From the NCBI GenBank assembly GCA_963934845.1, contig CAWWAG010000005.1:1-64000 (forward strand): a stretch of 64,000 nt of DNA, given 5' to 3'. The stretch comes from Marimicrobium sp963934845 (GTDB lineage: Bacteria; Pseudomonadota; Gammaproteobacteria; Pseudomonadales; Halieaceae). The position numbers were made by a program, and so were the translations under genes. This document shows, piece after piece, positions 25,472-33,775 of this stretch (positions are counted from its first letter, which is position 1; the number at the start of each line of letters is the position of its first letter). Under the pieces are notes generated by a model. It was not told where the DNA came from, made no database searches, and saw only the letters and a program-made list of their open reading frames with translations.

Positions 25472-26330
25472 GAATAAACTCTCCGGCATACCAGTTCAGC
25501 ATCGCAATTTTCTCTTCCAGAGGTTTATCCTCCTCCATTTCGTAAACATTGCGAAAGCCGATAATGACCTCCGAGACACCAATACTTTCGAGCTTCTTAA
25601 TACCCTCTGGCGTAAAGGCGGCCTGGCCAGTCGTATAGACCCGGAATGGCTTGTCCACAGTCCCATACTGCTGGCGCAATTGATGTATGCGACCGATATA
25701 CGTCTCCAGCTCTTCGATACTTGCCCCTGCACACATCCAGCCATCACCTACCTGCGCGGCGCGCTTCAATGCGAATTCGGTATGTCCGCCTATCAACAGC
25801 GCAGTGGACAGGCTCGGCACCGGGTTCATTTTATTGGCCGGCATATCATGCATTTCACCGTTGTAACCAAAGTATTCACCAGTTTCGAGGCCACGGAAAA
25901 TAGCAATCTGCTCATCAAATCGCTTGCCACGTTTTTCCCAGGGGACACCGCAAACCGCAAAGTCCTCCTCCCAGGGGCTGATACCGACACCTAAATCAAA
26001 GCGGTTTTTGGACAGCACCTGAATACCCTGTACCTGTTTCGCCACAACCGCAGCCTGGCGCACTGCGAGTTTGTAGACGAAAGTTGCAAATCGAATTTTC
26101 TCGGTGACAGCGGCCATTGCGGCTACGGCGATCAGGCTCTCAACGAAGGGCACGCTCTCCAGAAACTCCCTACTACCATCCTTGTTGTAGGGGTATTTGG
26201 AGCTGGCTTCCTGTGGATAGCAGATACTATCGGGTATGGTGATACCGTGGTAACCCGCCTGTTCCGCCGCTTTGGCCAGGGGTAGGTAGTGGTCGGGATC
26301 ACACATCCCGACCTGATAGCTGAATCTCAT
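25464..26330 (-). CDS. LLM class oxidoreductase (F420 or flavin dependent)
   Basis: Luciferase-like TIM-barrel oxidoreductase of 288 residues: MRFSYQVGMCDPDHYLPLAKAAEQAG, the FDLGVGISPWEEDF core strand and LLIGGHTEFALKRAAQVGDGW are typical of the F420-type LLM branch. The start at 26330 has a strong GAGGAGA site seven bases upstream; an upstream extension to 26417 is Arg-rich and unlike the family. Its stop overlaps the thiolase-like start, so the two genes are translationally coupled. The cofactor cannot be settled from sequence: Cellvibrionales-like genomes carry many LLM paralogues, and F420 synthesis is not visible here. A second LLM gene lies at 39.6 kb. Confidence 0.88.
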   Translation of the reverse strand: MRFSYQVGMCDPDHYLPLAKAAEQAGYHGITIPDSICYPQEASSKYPYNKDGSREFLESVPFVESLIAVAAMAAVTEKIRFATFVYKLAVRQAAVVAKQVQGIQVLSKNRFDLGVGISPWEEDFAVCGVPWEKRGKRFDEQIAIFRGLETGEYFGYNGEMHDMPANKMNPVPSLSTALLIGGHTEFALKRAAQVGDGWMCAGASIEELETYIGRIHQLRQQYGTVDKPFRVYTTGQAAFTPEGIKKLESIGVSEVIIGFRNVYEMEEDKPLEEKIAMLNWYAGEFIHD

Positions 26331-26530
26331 CGTGTATCTCCTCGAATGAACGCACACTCTAGCCCGTAATCGGGCCGATATCCCCGCCCTGCGACAATTT
26401 TTGGCAACTGGCCTCACATACTGAACTCCGTACCCGTGTCTGCGATATACTTTTCACTCACCGCACGTTTAGCGGCGCCCACTGTGCGGCACGCCAGACA
26501 AACCTTGAAGGCAATGAAAGAATCCCATCT

Positions 26531-27430
26531 ATGAGCAGATCAGCAGATATACCCGGGCCCGATACGGATGATCGATCCCAACGATTCCTGTTTGAACACG
26601 CCGACATCCGCGGCGAGAGTGCGCTTCTGGACTCGGCCTATGGCGAGTTACTCGCCATTCATCAATACGCAGACGGCGTAAGCCGTCTGCTGGGCGAGTT
26701 TCTGGCCGCCGCCACACTGCTGAGTAGCAATCTCAAGTTTGAGGGCAAACTGGTGTTACAGGTGCGATCCGAGGGCCAGATACCGTTACTCATGGTGGAG
26801 TGCGACAATGCCCTGCGGGTACGTGGTATCGTCCGCGGCGGCGAGCACGCCATATCGGAAGATTTTGACGTGCTGCTGCACAATGGACAATTGGCCATCA
26901 CCATAGACCCGACTAACGGGCAGCGCTATCAGGGTATTGTGCCGCTTGAGCAGGGCTCCCTGGCCCACAGCCTGAACAGCTACTTCAAGCAATCCGAGCA
27001 ATTGAACACCCGCATTTGGCTGGCCGCCGACGGCCAGCGGGCGAGCGGCCTGCTATTGCAGCAGTTGCCGGCACAGATCAGCCCCGACGAGGCGCAGCGG
27101 CAGCAGCAATGGGAGCGCGTGTGTGCACTCGCCACCACAGTAAAAGACGCCGAATTGCTGGCGCTGGACAGCGCAGACCTACTCTACCGCCTGTTCCACG
27201 AGGACCCCCTGCGGCTATTTGAGCCGTCCACAATACGTTTTCAGTGTTCCTGCTCCCGTGAACGCACCCGCAATGCGCTGTCTGCACTGCATCCGAGGGA
27301 GATTCTCGAACTGTTGGAAGACCTCGGCATCATCACCATGGAGTGTGAATTTTGTAACAAGGAGTACCGATTTGAGCGCAACGACCTCGCCGATATAGTG
27401 GAAGATCACGGGACTAAAACCTTACACTGA
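26531..27430 (+). CDS. hslO: Redox-regulated chaperone Hsp33
   Basis: Cytoplasmic holdase chaperone switched on by oxidation and heat. The N-terminal domain carries the family motifs (FEHADIRGESALLDSAY, LKFEGKLVLQVRSEGQI, VECDN, GIVRGGE). The C-terminal zinc-binding redox switch has Cys239-x-Cys241 (QCSCSRER) and Cys272-x2-Cys275 (ECEFCNKEY), a CXC-X30-CXXC layout close to the X27 of E. coli. Length 299 is standard. The ATG at 26531 has only a weak ribosome-binding site. In many gammaproteobacteria hslO lies upstream of pckA, as it does here. Confidence 0.96.
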   Translation: MSRSADIPGPDTDDRSQRFLFEHADIRGESALLDSAYGELLAIHQYADGVSRLLGEFLAAATLLSSNLKFEGKLVLQVRSEGQIPLLMVECDNALRVRGIVRGGEHAISEDFDVLLHNGQLAITIDPTNGQRYQGIVPLEQGSLAHSLNSYFKQSEQLNTRIWLAADGQRASGLLLQQLPAQISPDEAQRQQQWERVCALATTVKDAELLALDSADLLYRLFHEDPLRLFEPSTIRFQCSCSRERTRNALSALHPREILELLEDLGIITMECEFCNKEYRFERNDLADIVEDHGTKTLH

Positions 27431-27472
27431 TCACACCTTTACTCAAATTCGGGGAAATTATGTTCAATATAT

Positions 27473-27501
27473 TTCGCAAACTGTCGCGCTTCTGACATAA
27501 T
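27473..27501 (+). promoter_or_regulatory. Candidate promoter of pckA
   Basis: TTCGCA (27473-27478), 17 bases, then CATAAT (27496-27501), with TGA directly before the -10 giving an extended -10. It lies 73 bases before the pckA start and after the hslO stop. Confidence 0.6.
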
Positions 27502-27574
27502 TGCGCCCCCTTGAAGCTCGAAGAATGGCGCTGAGGTCCCATCAGGCCTGCGCGTCGTAACGACAGGACGCACC

Positions 27575-29134
27575 ATGACTCAAGACATTCATACCGCCCA
27601 GGCGTACACCAACCTGGCGACTGCCAAATTGATTGAAGAAGCGCTGAAGCGTGGTGAAGGCGAGTTGTCCGACACCGGCGCCCTGCTGGTGACCACCGGT
27701 CACCGCACCGGGCGCTCGCCGGCCGACCGGTTCGTGGTCAAGGAGCCCAGCACAGAGGACAGCATCGACTGGGGCAGTGTCAACCGCCCCTTCGACAGCG
27801 ACAAATTTGATGCGCTTTGGGATCACGTTCAGTCCTATATGGCGATCCGCGACAAATTTATTACTAATCTGCACGTAGGCGCGCATAGCGACCACTACCT
27901 ACCCGTTAAAGTCACCACAGAAACCGCCTGGCAGTCCTTGTTCGGCCGCAATATGTTCATTCAACCCAAAACCTATAACACCGGCCGCAAGCCCGAATGG
28001 AACATCCTCAACGCTCCCGGTTTCGAGTGTATTCCAGAGCGCGACGGCACCAACTCCGATGGCGTAGTTATCATTAACTTCGCACAGCGCAAGGTGTTGC
28101 TGGCAGGCATGCGCTATGCCGGTGAAATGAAAAAATCCATGTTCTCGGTACAGAACTTCCTGTTGCCGGAGAAAGACGTGATGCCCATGCACTGCAGTGC
28201 CAACGTGGGCGAGCACGGCGACACCACCTTGTTCTTCGGTCTGTCTGGCACAGGTAAAACAACGCTTTCCGCCGACCCCGATCGCTATCTGATTGGCGAC
28301 GATGAGCACGGCTGGGCCAAGAGCTCTGTTTTCAACCTTGAAGGTGGTTGCTATGCTAAAACCATCGACCTGAGCCAGAAAAATGAACCGGTGATCTGGG
28401 ACGCCATCCGCTTTGGCGCGATTATCGAAAACGTGGTACTGGACGATGAACACCATGCCGACTACAGCAATACCAGCCTCACGGAAAACGGTCGCTGCTG
28501 TTATCCATTGGAGCACGTTGAGAAACGCACAGAAAACAATTGCGGTGGCGAGCCAAAATGCGTCATTTTCCTCACCTGCGACGTTTCCGGTGTACTGCCC
28601 CCCGTCTCCATCTTATCCAAGGAAGCCGCCGCATTTCATTTTCTCAGCGGTTACACCGCCCGCGTAGGATCGACGGAACTCGGCGCGGAAGCGGGGATTC
28701 ACCCAACTTTCTCTACCTGTTTCGGCGCCCCGTTCATGCCGCGGCCAGCCAGTGATTACGCGGAACTGTTGATGAAACGTATTGATGATTTCGAAAGCCG
28801 TGTTTATCTGGTCAACACTGGCTGGATTGGCGGCTCTGGTGCGCCGGGCGGAACCGGCTCAAGGTTCCCTATTCCAGTGACGCGCGCGGTGGTGAATGCC
28901 TGCCAGAGCGGCGCATTACTCAACGCTCCCACCGCGCACCTAGACATTCTCAACCTGGAATTTCCCACTGAAATTCCCGGTGTTGATCCGCAGTACGTGG
29001 ATCCTCGCAAAGGCTGGGGAACTGACGCTGCCTATAGCGAACAGGCGCGCAAGTTAGCCGCACTGTTTGAGGAAAATATCAAAAGGTTCAAGGCATCAGA
29101 CGCCATTATGGCAGCCGGACCCAAATCCGCCTAA
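27575..29134 (+). CDS. pckA: Phosphoenolpyruvate carboxykinase (ATP)
   Basis: Gluconeogenic enzyme converting oxaloacetate and ATP to phosphoenolpyruvate in the cytoplasm. The kinase-1a P-loop is GLSGTGKTT (222-230). Further signatures are VTTGHRTGRSPADRF with the substrate-binding Arg, GDDEHGW and the kinase-2-like motif, and NTGWIGGSGAPGGTGSRF. At 519 residues it is near the usual 520-540. Its own promoter and terminator indicate a single-gene transcript. Presence fits growth on organic acids alongside the sugar locus. Confidence 0.98.
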   Translation: MTQDIHTAQAYTNLATAKLIEEALKRGEGELSDTGALLVTTGHRTGRSPADRFVVKEPSTEDSIDWGSVNRPFDSDKFDALWDHVQSYMAIRDKFITNLHVGAHSDHYLPVKVTTETAWQSLFGRNMFIQPKTYNTGRKPEWNILNAPGFECIPERDGTNSDGVVIINFAQRKVLLAGMRYAGEMKKSMFSVQNFLLPEKDVMPMHCSANVGEHGDTTLFFGLSGTGKTTLSADPDRYLIGDDEHGWAKSSVFNLEGGCYAKTIDLSQKNEPVIWDAIRFGAIIENVVLDDEHHADYSNTSLTENGRCCYPLEHVEKRTENNCGGEPKCVIFLTCDVSGVLPPVSILSKEAAAFHFLSGYTARVGSTELGAEAGIHPTFSTCFGAPFMPRPASDYAELLMKRIDDFESRVYLVNTGWIGGSGAPGGTGSRFPIPVTRAVVNACQSGALLNAPTAHLDILNLEFPTEIPGVDPQYVDPRKGWGTDAAYSEQARKLAALFEENIKRFKASDAIMAAGPKSA

Positions 29135-29150
29135 ACCTCAAAAAGACCGT

Positions 29151-29182
29151 AAAAGGGCCCGCTTTATAGTGGGCCCTTTTTT
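29151..29182 (+). terminator. pckA terminator
   Basis: AAAAGGGCCC (29151-29160), ten-base loop, GGGCCCTTTT (29171-29180) and a T run, 17 bases after the pckA stop. Confidence 0.92.
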
Positions 29183-29348
29183 GTTGCGTGACGTATTTCA
29201 GGCTCTCTTGCGGTAAAAAGCCAACACTATTTTCCCGCCACAAATAAGTCACTTTTTTCTAGTATGTTTATTCTAATTTTTTTCCGTAGTCTGGCAATCA
29301 ACAAGTGAGACATCCCACTGACACAAGCGCTTTATCAGGAGAATCCCC

Positions 29349-29795
29349 ATGGCCGAAACAACCACCACCACAGCTAAAGCAGCTAAAGCAGCCACGACTG
29401 CACGCAAGACCCCTACCAAGCGCAAGCCTGCGACCAAGCGCGCTACTGCCAAAAAGGCAGCACCTGATTTCGCTGCCAATGCTCAGGAAACGGGCCGCAA
29501 TGTCTTTCTGGCTGGCCTCGGTTTCTACGGCAAGGCATACGACCAGGCGCAAGACCAGCTGAGTGAAATACAAAAGCAAATGGTAGCGCGTCGCAAGAAA
29601 GCTGACAAAGTGTACAAAGAGCTGGTCAAGCGTGGCGAAAAGCTCGAGAAAGAAGCAAAAGGTGCCATTAAGGACATCGACCTCCCCAAGCTGGAATCGT
29701 TGACAGACCGCAAAAAACTGGACGCCCAGCTGAAAAAGGCCAAAGCACGCTTTGAAGAACTGAAAGATTCCATTCGCCTCAAATCTGCTGCCTGA
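29349..29795 (+). CDS. Phasin-like protein with N-terminal basic Ala/Lys tail
   Basis: PhaI/PhaF-type granule-associated protein (PF05597 family) of 148 residues. The core begins at about residue 47 with NVFLAGLGFYGKAYDQAQ, the motif that also opens the next gene, and continues as a Lys-rich amphipathic helix (KKADKVYKELVKRGEKLEKEAKGAI). The first 40 residues are a repetitive KAAKA/KRKPATKRATAKKA tail resembling the histone H1-like tail of Pseudomonas PhaF, but at the opposite end. It probably coats polyhydroxyalkanoate granules and may bind DNA. It has an AGGAG site and its own terminator. Confidence 0.82.
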   Translation: MAETTTTTAKAAKAATTARKTPTKRKPATKRATAKKAAPDFAANAQETGRNVFLAGLGFYGKAYDQAQDQLSEIQKQMVARRKKADKVYKELVKRGEKLEKEAKGAIKDIDLPKLESLTDRKKLDAQLKKAKARFEELKDSIRLKSAA

Positions 29796-29842
29796 AGAAA
29801 TCCCATCCAGGGAATATTACCCTGCTTGTCAGGGACCTTTTT

Positions 29843-29870
29843 GGGGGCTACTTTGTAGCCCCTTTTTTTT
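29843..29870 (+). terminator. Terminator between the two phasin genes
   Basis: GGGGCTAC (29844-29851), loop TTT, GTAGCCCC (29855-29862), then eight T. A textbook Rho-independent terminator 48 bases after the first phasin stop. Confidence 0.95.
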
Positions 29871-29947
29871 GTTCGCCAATCTGCTTTAATAGGCGTTCCT
29901 AATCCGCCAGCTCCATAGCACGCCCCCGCACGGGGAAGGTAGTCCGT

Positions 29948-30418
29948 ATGAGTGATGAAAAGAATAAAGTCACCGACAAGGCCAGTGAGATCGCCAAGAA
30001 TATTTGGCTGGCCGGTGTGGGCGCCTACGGCAAGGCCGTCGAGGAAGCACAAGGTAGACTGGAAAAAGCTATGGAACCGCCAAAATTATTTCGCGACCTG
30101 GTGAAAGCAGGCACAGCACTGGAGGAAGACGCCAGGGAAAGCACTGCCTCCGCCCGAAATTCCGTGGAAGAGCGCATCAACCGCGTGCGCGAAAACTTCC
30201 ACAATCAACGTCCCGCGCGCATCGAAGACCTTGCCGCGCTGAACAAGAAGGTTGACCAGCTCGCGCACAAAGTCGACAAGCTCAGTAAAGTATTGGCAGA
30301 ACAGGGCGTAGGAAAAAAGAAAGCCCCTGCCCCAAAGGCACCCCGAAAAACAGTCGCTGGCCGGAAAAAGGCATCAGTGCCCAGGAAACCTGTCGCGAGC
30401 AAGAAGCCCAAGGCCTGA
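29948..30418 (+). CDS. Phasin-like protein with C-terminal basic tail (PhaF-like)
   Basis: Second PF05597-type phasin, 156 residues. NIWLAGVGAYGKAVEEAQ (residues 18-35) matches the first phasin and Pseudomonas PhaI/PhaF; a helical region with a heptad-like stretch DLAALNKKVDQLAHKVDKLSKVL follows, as in PhaF. The last 40 residues are a Lys/Pro/Ala tail (KKKAPAPKAPRK ... ASKKPKA) like the DNA-binding tail of PhaF. It is 12 bases upstream of a TetR gene of the PhaD type, probably co-transcribed. No phaC synthase gene is in the window. Confidence 0.86.
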   Translation: MSDEKNKVTDKASEIAKNIWLAGVGAYGKAVEEAQGRLEKAMEPPKLFRDLVKAGTALEEDARESTASARNSVEERINRVRENFHNQRPARIEDLAALNKKVDQLAHKVDKLSKVLAEQGVGKKKAPAPKAPRKTVAGRKKASVPRKPVASKKPKA

Positions 30419-30430
30419 TCCGCTCACTGC

Positions 30431-31111
30431 ATGAAAACCCGGGACCGCATTCTCGACACCAGTCTGGCACTATTCAATGAGGAGGGTGAGGCCACCACCA
30501 CGACCATAGACATTGCCAATGAGCTGGATATCAGTCCCGGCAATCTCTATTACCATTTTAAAGGCAAGGATCAGATCATCGCAGAGCTGTTCCAGCAGTA
30601 CGAACAGGCTATGCACCATACATTGACCGCGCCGATCGAGCGACCGCTCAGCACTGGCGATGGCAGCGTTGAGGAAAACTGGTACTACCTCTATGTGGTT
30701 CTGGAGGAGATGTATCAGTATCGCTTCCTGTACCACAACCTCGACAACCTCCTGCAGCGCTACCCGGATATAAAGCGCAGCTTCAAGCGGTTAATGCAGT
30801 TAAAACGCGCTGCACTGTACTCTATATGCCAGGCACTGTTGCGGCAGGAAGTCATCGACGCGAAAGGCCAGCAACTGCTCGGGCTCGCCGACAACATGAC
30901 ACTCAACCTGACATTCTGGTTCAGTTACGAGGCACTGCTTCACGACAATCGCTTACCACAAATCATTATTCATCAAGGTGTGCTGCAATTACTCACCATG
31001 GTTGCCCCCTACCTCGGCGATGACGAGCTCAGCTTCTATCACGACTGCGAATCGATTTACGTCAATATGGTTGCGGAGATGGGGCAGTTCGGGCGCGCTG
31101 CAGCAGAATGA
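30431..31111 (+). CDS. TetR family regulator, PhaD-like
   Basis: Regulator of 226 residues. The HTH is at the N-terminus (TRDRILDTSLALFNEEGEATTTTIDIANELDISPGNLYYHFKGK), and the C-terminal domain includes MYQYRFLYHNLDNLLQRYP, typical of the PF13972 group to which Pseudomonas PhaD belongs. PhaD controls phasin genes, and this gene follows a phasin by 12 bases, so control of the phasins is a good inference. Its 3' end overlaps that of the opposite methyltransferase gene by 50 bases. Confidence 0.87.
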   Translation: MKTRDRILDTSLALFNEEGEATTTTIDIANELDISPGNLYYHFKGKDQIIAELFQQYEQAMHHTLTAPIERPLSTGDGSVEENWYYLYVVLEEMYQYRFLYHNLDNLLQRYPDIKRSFKRLMQLKRAALYSICQALLRQEVIDAKGQQLLGLADNMTLNLTFWFSYEALLHDNRLPQIIIHQGVLQLLTMVAPYLGDDELSFYHDCESIYVNMVAEMGQFGRAAAE

Positions 31112-31733
31112 CATCTGCACCAATAATCTCCAAGCTGGCGCCGTGCTGTAGGGCCCACCATTGCCAGGTGTCGGCGCTGAAGAAACACACGTGCGTGGGA
31201 TCATTCTTATAGTGCCAGCTGTCGAAGGCCACTCGATTACGTCGCAATTTGGTCATGATGCCCAACCATCCTCCAGGCGGCAGCAGCGACCACAATCGCG
31301 CCAGTTCACGGCCGGGATAGTGCAGGTGTTCAACCACTTCTGTGGCGCACACAAACGCGTAGCTCGCTTGCAGTGCCGCTTTCTCAGGAGCAAAGATACT
31401 GTCGTAGAGTACGACCTGAAACCCTGACTCGCGCAACATATGCGCCAGTGCAGGTCCCGGTCCGCAACCAAAATCCAACCCATGAGCACCCGGTGACAGG
31501 CGCGCGACCAGCGGTTCCATCAAACGCGACAGGAACTGGCGATAGCCCGGATCAGCGATATCGTTCTGATGCAGCTCGTATTCAGCGCGCTCCGCATCCC
31601 GGGACAGGTAGTGCTCGGGCGGCACAAACACCAGACTGCACACACCACAGATCAGATAGGGGCGGCGACGATCACTACTATAGGGAGATATCGTATGCCC
31701 CCCACACAGCGGGCAGTGCGTTTCACCGCTCAT
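31062..31733 (-). CDS. SAM-dependent methyltransferase with N-terminal zinc ribbon
   Basis: Class I methyltransferase of 223 residues. An N-terminal zinc ribbon (CPLCG near 7-11, CGVC near 29-32) precedes the SAM domain, whose glycine-rich loop is GLDFGCGPGPALA; ATEVVEHLHYPG and LPPGGWLGIMT mark later motifs of Methyltransf_23-type enzymes. The substrate is unknown; similar proteins are often annotated as acting on small molecules or cell-wall sugars. The last 50 bases overlap antisense with the TetR gene. Confidence 0.85.
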   Translation of the reverse strand: MSGETHCPLCGGHTISPYSSDRRRPYLICGVCSLVFVPPEHYLSRDAERAEYELHQNDIADPGYRQFLSRLMEPLVARLSPGAHGLDFGCGPGPALAHMLRESGFQVVLYDSIFAPEKAALQASYAFVCATEVVEHLHYPGRELARLWSLLPPGGWLGIMTKLRRNRVAFDSWHYKNDPTHVCFFSADTWQWWALQHGASLEIIGADVILLQRARTAPSPQPY

Positions 31734-31784
31734 CTGCTATTATCCCATTTCACTTTGGCTTTGCTGAATTTCTAGGAGCGTAAC

Positions 31785-32264
31785 ATGAGCATCAAAACTG
31801 GCGATAAAATTCCTTCCTGCACACTGAAAACCATGGGCGAGAAAGGGCCTGTAGACATCACCACCACGGATATTTTCGACGGCAAGAGGGTCGTGCTGTT
31901 TGCAGTCCCTGGCGCGTTTACCCCCGGCTGCAGCATCACTCACCTGCCCGGCTACGTGGTGAATGCAGACAAAATCAAGGCAAAAGGCGTGGATACCATT
32001 GTCTGCATGGCAGTGAATGACGCGTTCGTGATGGGCGCCTGGGGCAAAAGCCAGAATGCCGAGGAATTGCTGATGCTCGCTGACGGCAATGGCGAACTCA
32101 CGGCAGCATTGGGCCTGGAACTGGACGGCAGCGGATTTGGCCTGGGCACACGCAGCCAGCGGTTCGCAATGATCGTAGACAATGGCACTGTTACACAGTT
32201 GAATGTGGAAACTGGCCCCGGCGTGGAAGTGAGTTCAGCTGAAACCATACTGACACTGCTGTAA
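31785..32264 (+). CDS. Peroxiredoxin (Prx5 type)
   Basis: Thiol peroxidase of 159 residues reducing H2O2 and organic peroxides in the cytoplasm. The peroxidatic Cys49 sits in VPGAFTPGCS, the Prx5 signature, followed by THLPGYV. The rest (VNDAFVMGAWGKS, LGLELDGSGFGLGTRSQRFAM) matches bacterial and eukaryotic type-5 enzymes. There is no second conserved Cys and no fused glutaredoxin, so it probably uses an external thiol (glutathione or thioredoxin). Ribosome-binding site AGGAG upstream. A single gene. Confidence 0.95.
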   Translation: MSIKTGDKIPSCTLKTMGEKGPVDITTTDIFDGKRVVLFAVPGAFTPGCSITHLPGYVVNADKIKAKGVDTIVCMAVNDAFVMGAWGKSQNAEELLMLADGNGELTAALGLELDGSGFGLGTRSQRFAMIVDNGTVTQLNVETGPGVEVSSAETILTLL

Positions 32265-32292
32265 CCGCAAACCGCACAACCGCTATGGCGCT

Positions 32293-33672
32293 CTAGGTGA
32301 GCAAGAGGTAGCACACACTACTGATAACGGCGACACCCAGCAGGTTGATCAGAAATCCCTCCCGCGCCATGCGGGCGGTACTGATCAACCCGCTGCTAAA
32401 CACCACTGTGTTGGGTCCCGTGGCAACCGGTAGCATAAACGCACAACTGGCGCTCATAGCCGCCGGCACCATGATGAGTTCTGGCGCAATACCGGCCGCC
32501 AATGCCGCTGCAGCCAGCACCGGCATAAGCAGCGCAGTAGTGGCCGTATTGGAAGTCGTCTCTGTCATAAATGTGACGGCGAGACAGACCAGCGCCATCA
32601 ACGCGTAGGCGTGCATGCTGATCAACCCCACTAACCACTGCCCCATCAAGCCACTCAAGCCAGACTTCACAAACCCCTCGGCAAGGCAAATACCCCCTGA
32701 AAACAGCAGCAGTACGCCCCAGGGAATGGTACTCGCTCGCTCCCAGGTCAACAGACGCTCGCCCTTACCATTGGGTATCAGGAACAGCACGACCACAGCC
32801 AACAACGCAACGGAGGCGTCATTGGCCTCGGGCACACCTAACCAGTTACTCCAGCCACCGAAGGGCTCGCTGCGCGTGACCCACGCCAGAGCCGTCAGGC
32901 TAAACACCACCATCACCCTGCGCTCCTGAGCCTGCCAGGGTCCCATCGCGGGCAACTGCAGCCGCAGATTACCGCCCATATTGCGCGTCAGTATCAGTGC
33001 CATCGCTGGCACCAGTATCGCCACCACCGGAAGCGCCCAGCTCATCCACTGGGTAAAGCTGATGGCAGTACCGGTTGTCTGCTCATACACCTGCATGAAA
33101 ATAAGATTCGGCGGCGTCCCAATGGGTGTGCCAAGCCCGCCAATATTGGCCGCGTAAGCGATCCCCAACAGCAGTGGCGGGGCCAGTTTCTCCTTGTCAT
33201 CAACGCTGTCCAGTACCGCCAGCGCGACGGGTAACAGCATCAGCGTCGTGGCAGAATTGGATATCCACATACTCAATACCGCCGCCGCCGCCATAAAACC
33301 CATCACCAGTCGGCGCGTACTGCTGGTACCAAACAGTTTCACCATACTGAAAGCGATACGACGATGCGCTCCGGAGTGTTCCATGGCCTTGGATAGCAGG
33401 AAGCCACCGAGCAACAACAAGATCAGGGGTGAACCGTAAGCCTGCCCAACTTCCCGGGGCGTGAGCACCCCCATCAAAGGCAATATGGCCAGTGGCAACA
33501 GTGAAGTCACCGGAATGGGAACGGGTTCAAACACCCACCAGATGACGCACACCGCAGCGACGAACCCCACTGTCGCCAAATCCGCACCATGGCCAAATGC
33601 CAGACTCGCAGCGGCAGTGCATGCGCCCAGTAGCGGGCCCAGCCACAGCGCCCATTTTGTTATCGCGGACAA
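32293..33672 (-). CDS. SLC13/DASS family sodium:anion symporter
   Basis: Inner-membrane transporter of 459 residues with about 11-12 helices. The two substrate-binding hairpins carry the signatures ISNSATTLMLLP and TSNTATTALLMPV, the SNT motifs of the divalent anion:sodium symporters such as VcINDY. The likely substrates are C4-dicarboxylates, but sulfate cannot be excluded. Translation seems to start at TTG (33672), with AGGGAA seven bases upstream; no ATG is nearby. It is convergent with the peroxiredoxin gene. Confidence 0.9.
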   Translation of the reverse strand: MSAITKWALWLGPLLGACTAAASLAFGHGADLATVGFVAAVCVIWWVFEPVPIPVTSLLPLAILPLMGVLTPREVGQAYGSPLILLLLGGFLLSKAMEHSGAHRRIAFSMVKLFGTSSTRRLVMGFMAAAAVLSMWISNSATTLMLLPVALAVLDSVDDKEKLAPPLLLGIAYAANIGGLGTPIGTPPNLIFMQVYEQTTGTAISFTQWMSWALPVVAILVPAMALILTRNMGGNLRLQLPAMGPWQAQERRVMVVFSLTALAWVTRSEPFGGWSNWLGVPEANDASVALLAVVVLFLIPNGKGERLLTWERASTIPWGVLLLFSGGICLAEGFVKSGLSGLMGQWLVGLISMHAYALMALVCLAVTFMTETTSNTATTALLMPVLAAAALAAGIAPELIMVPAAMSASCAFMLPVATGPNTVVFSSGLISTARMAREGFLINLLGVAVISSVCYLLLT

Positions 33673-33775
33673 ATTATTATTCCCTATAAACCAACCCCGC
33701 TACATCGTGTCGCAGAGCGGCTATAGTGTAAACCCCGCTATGGAGTAGCCCTCGTCTAAACGCTACACTGTGCGG

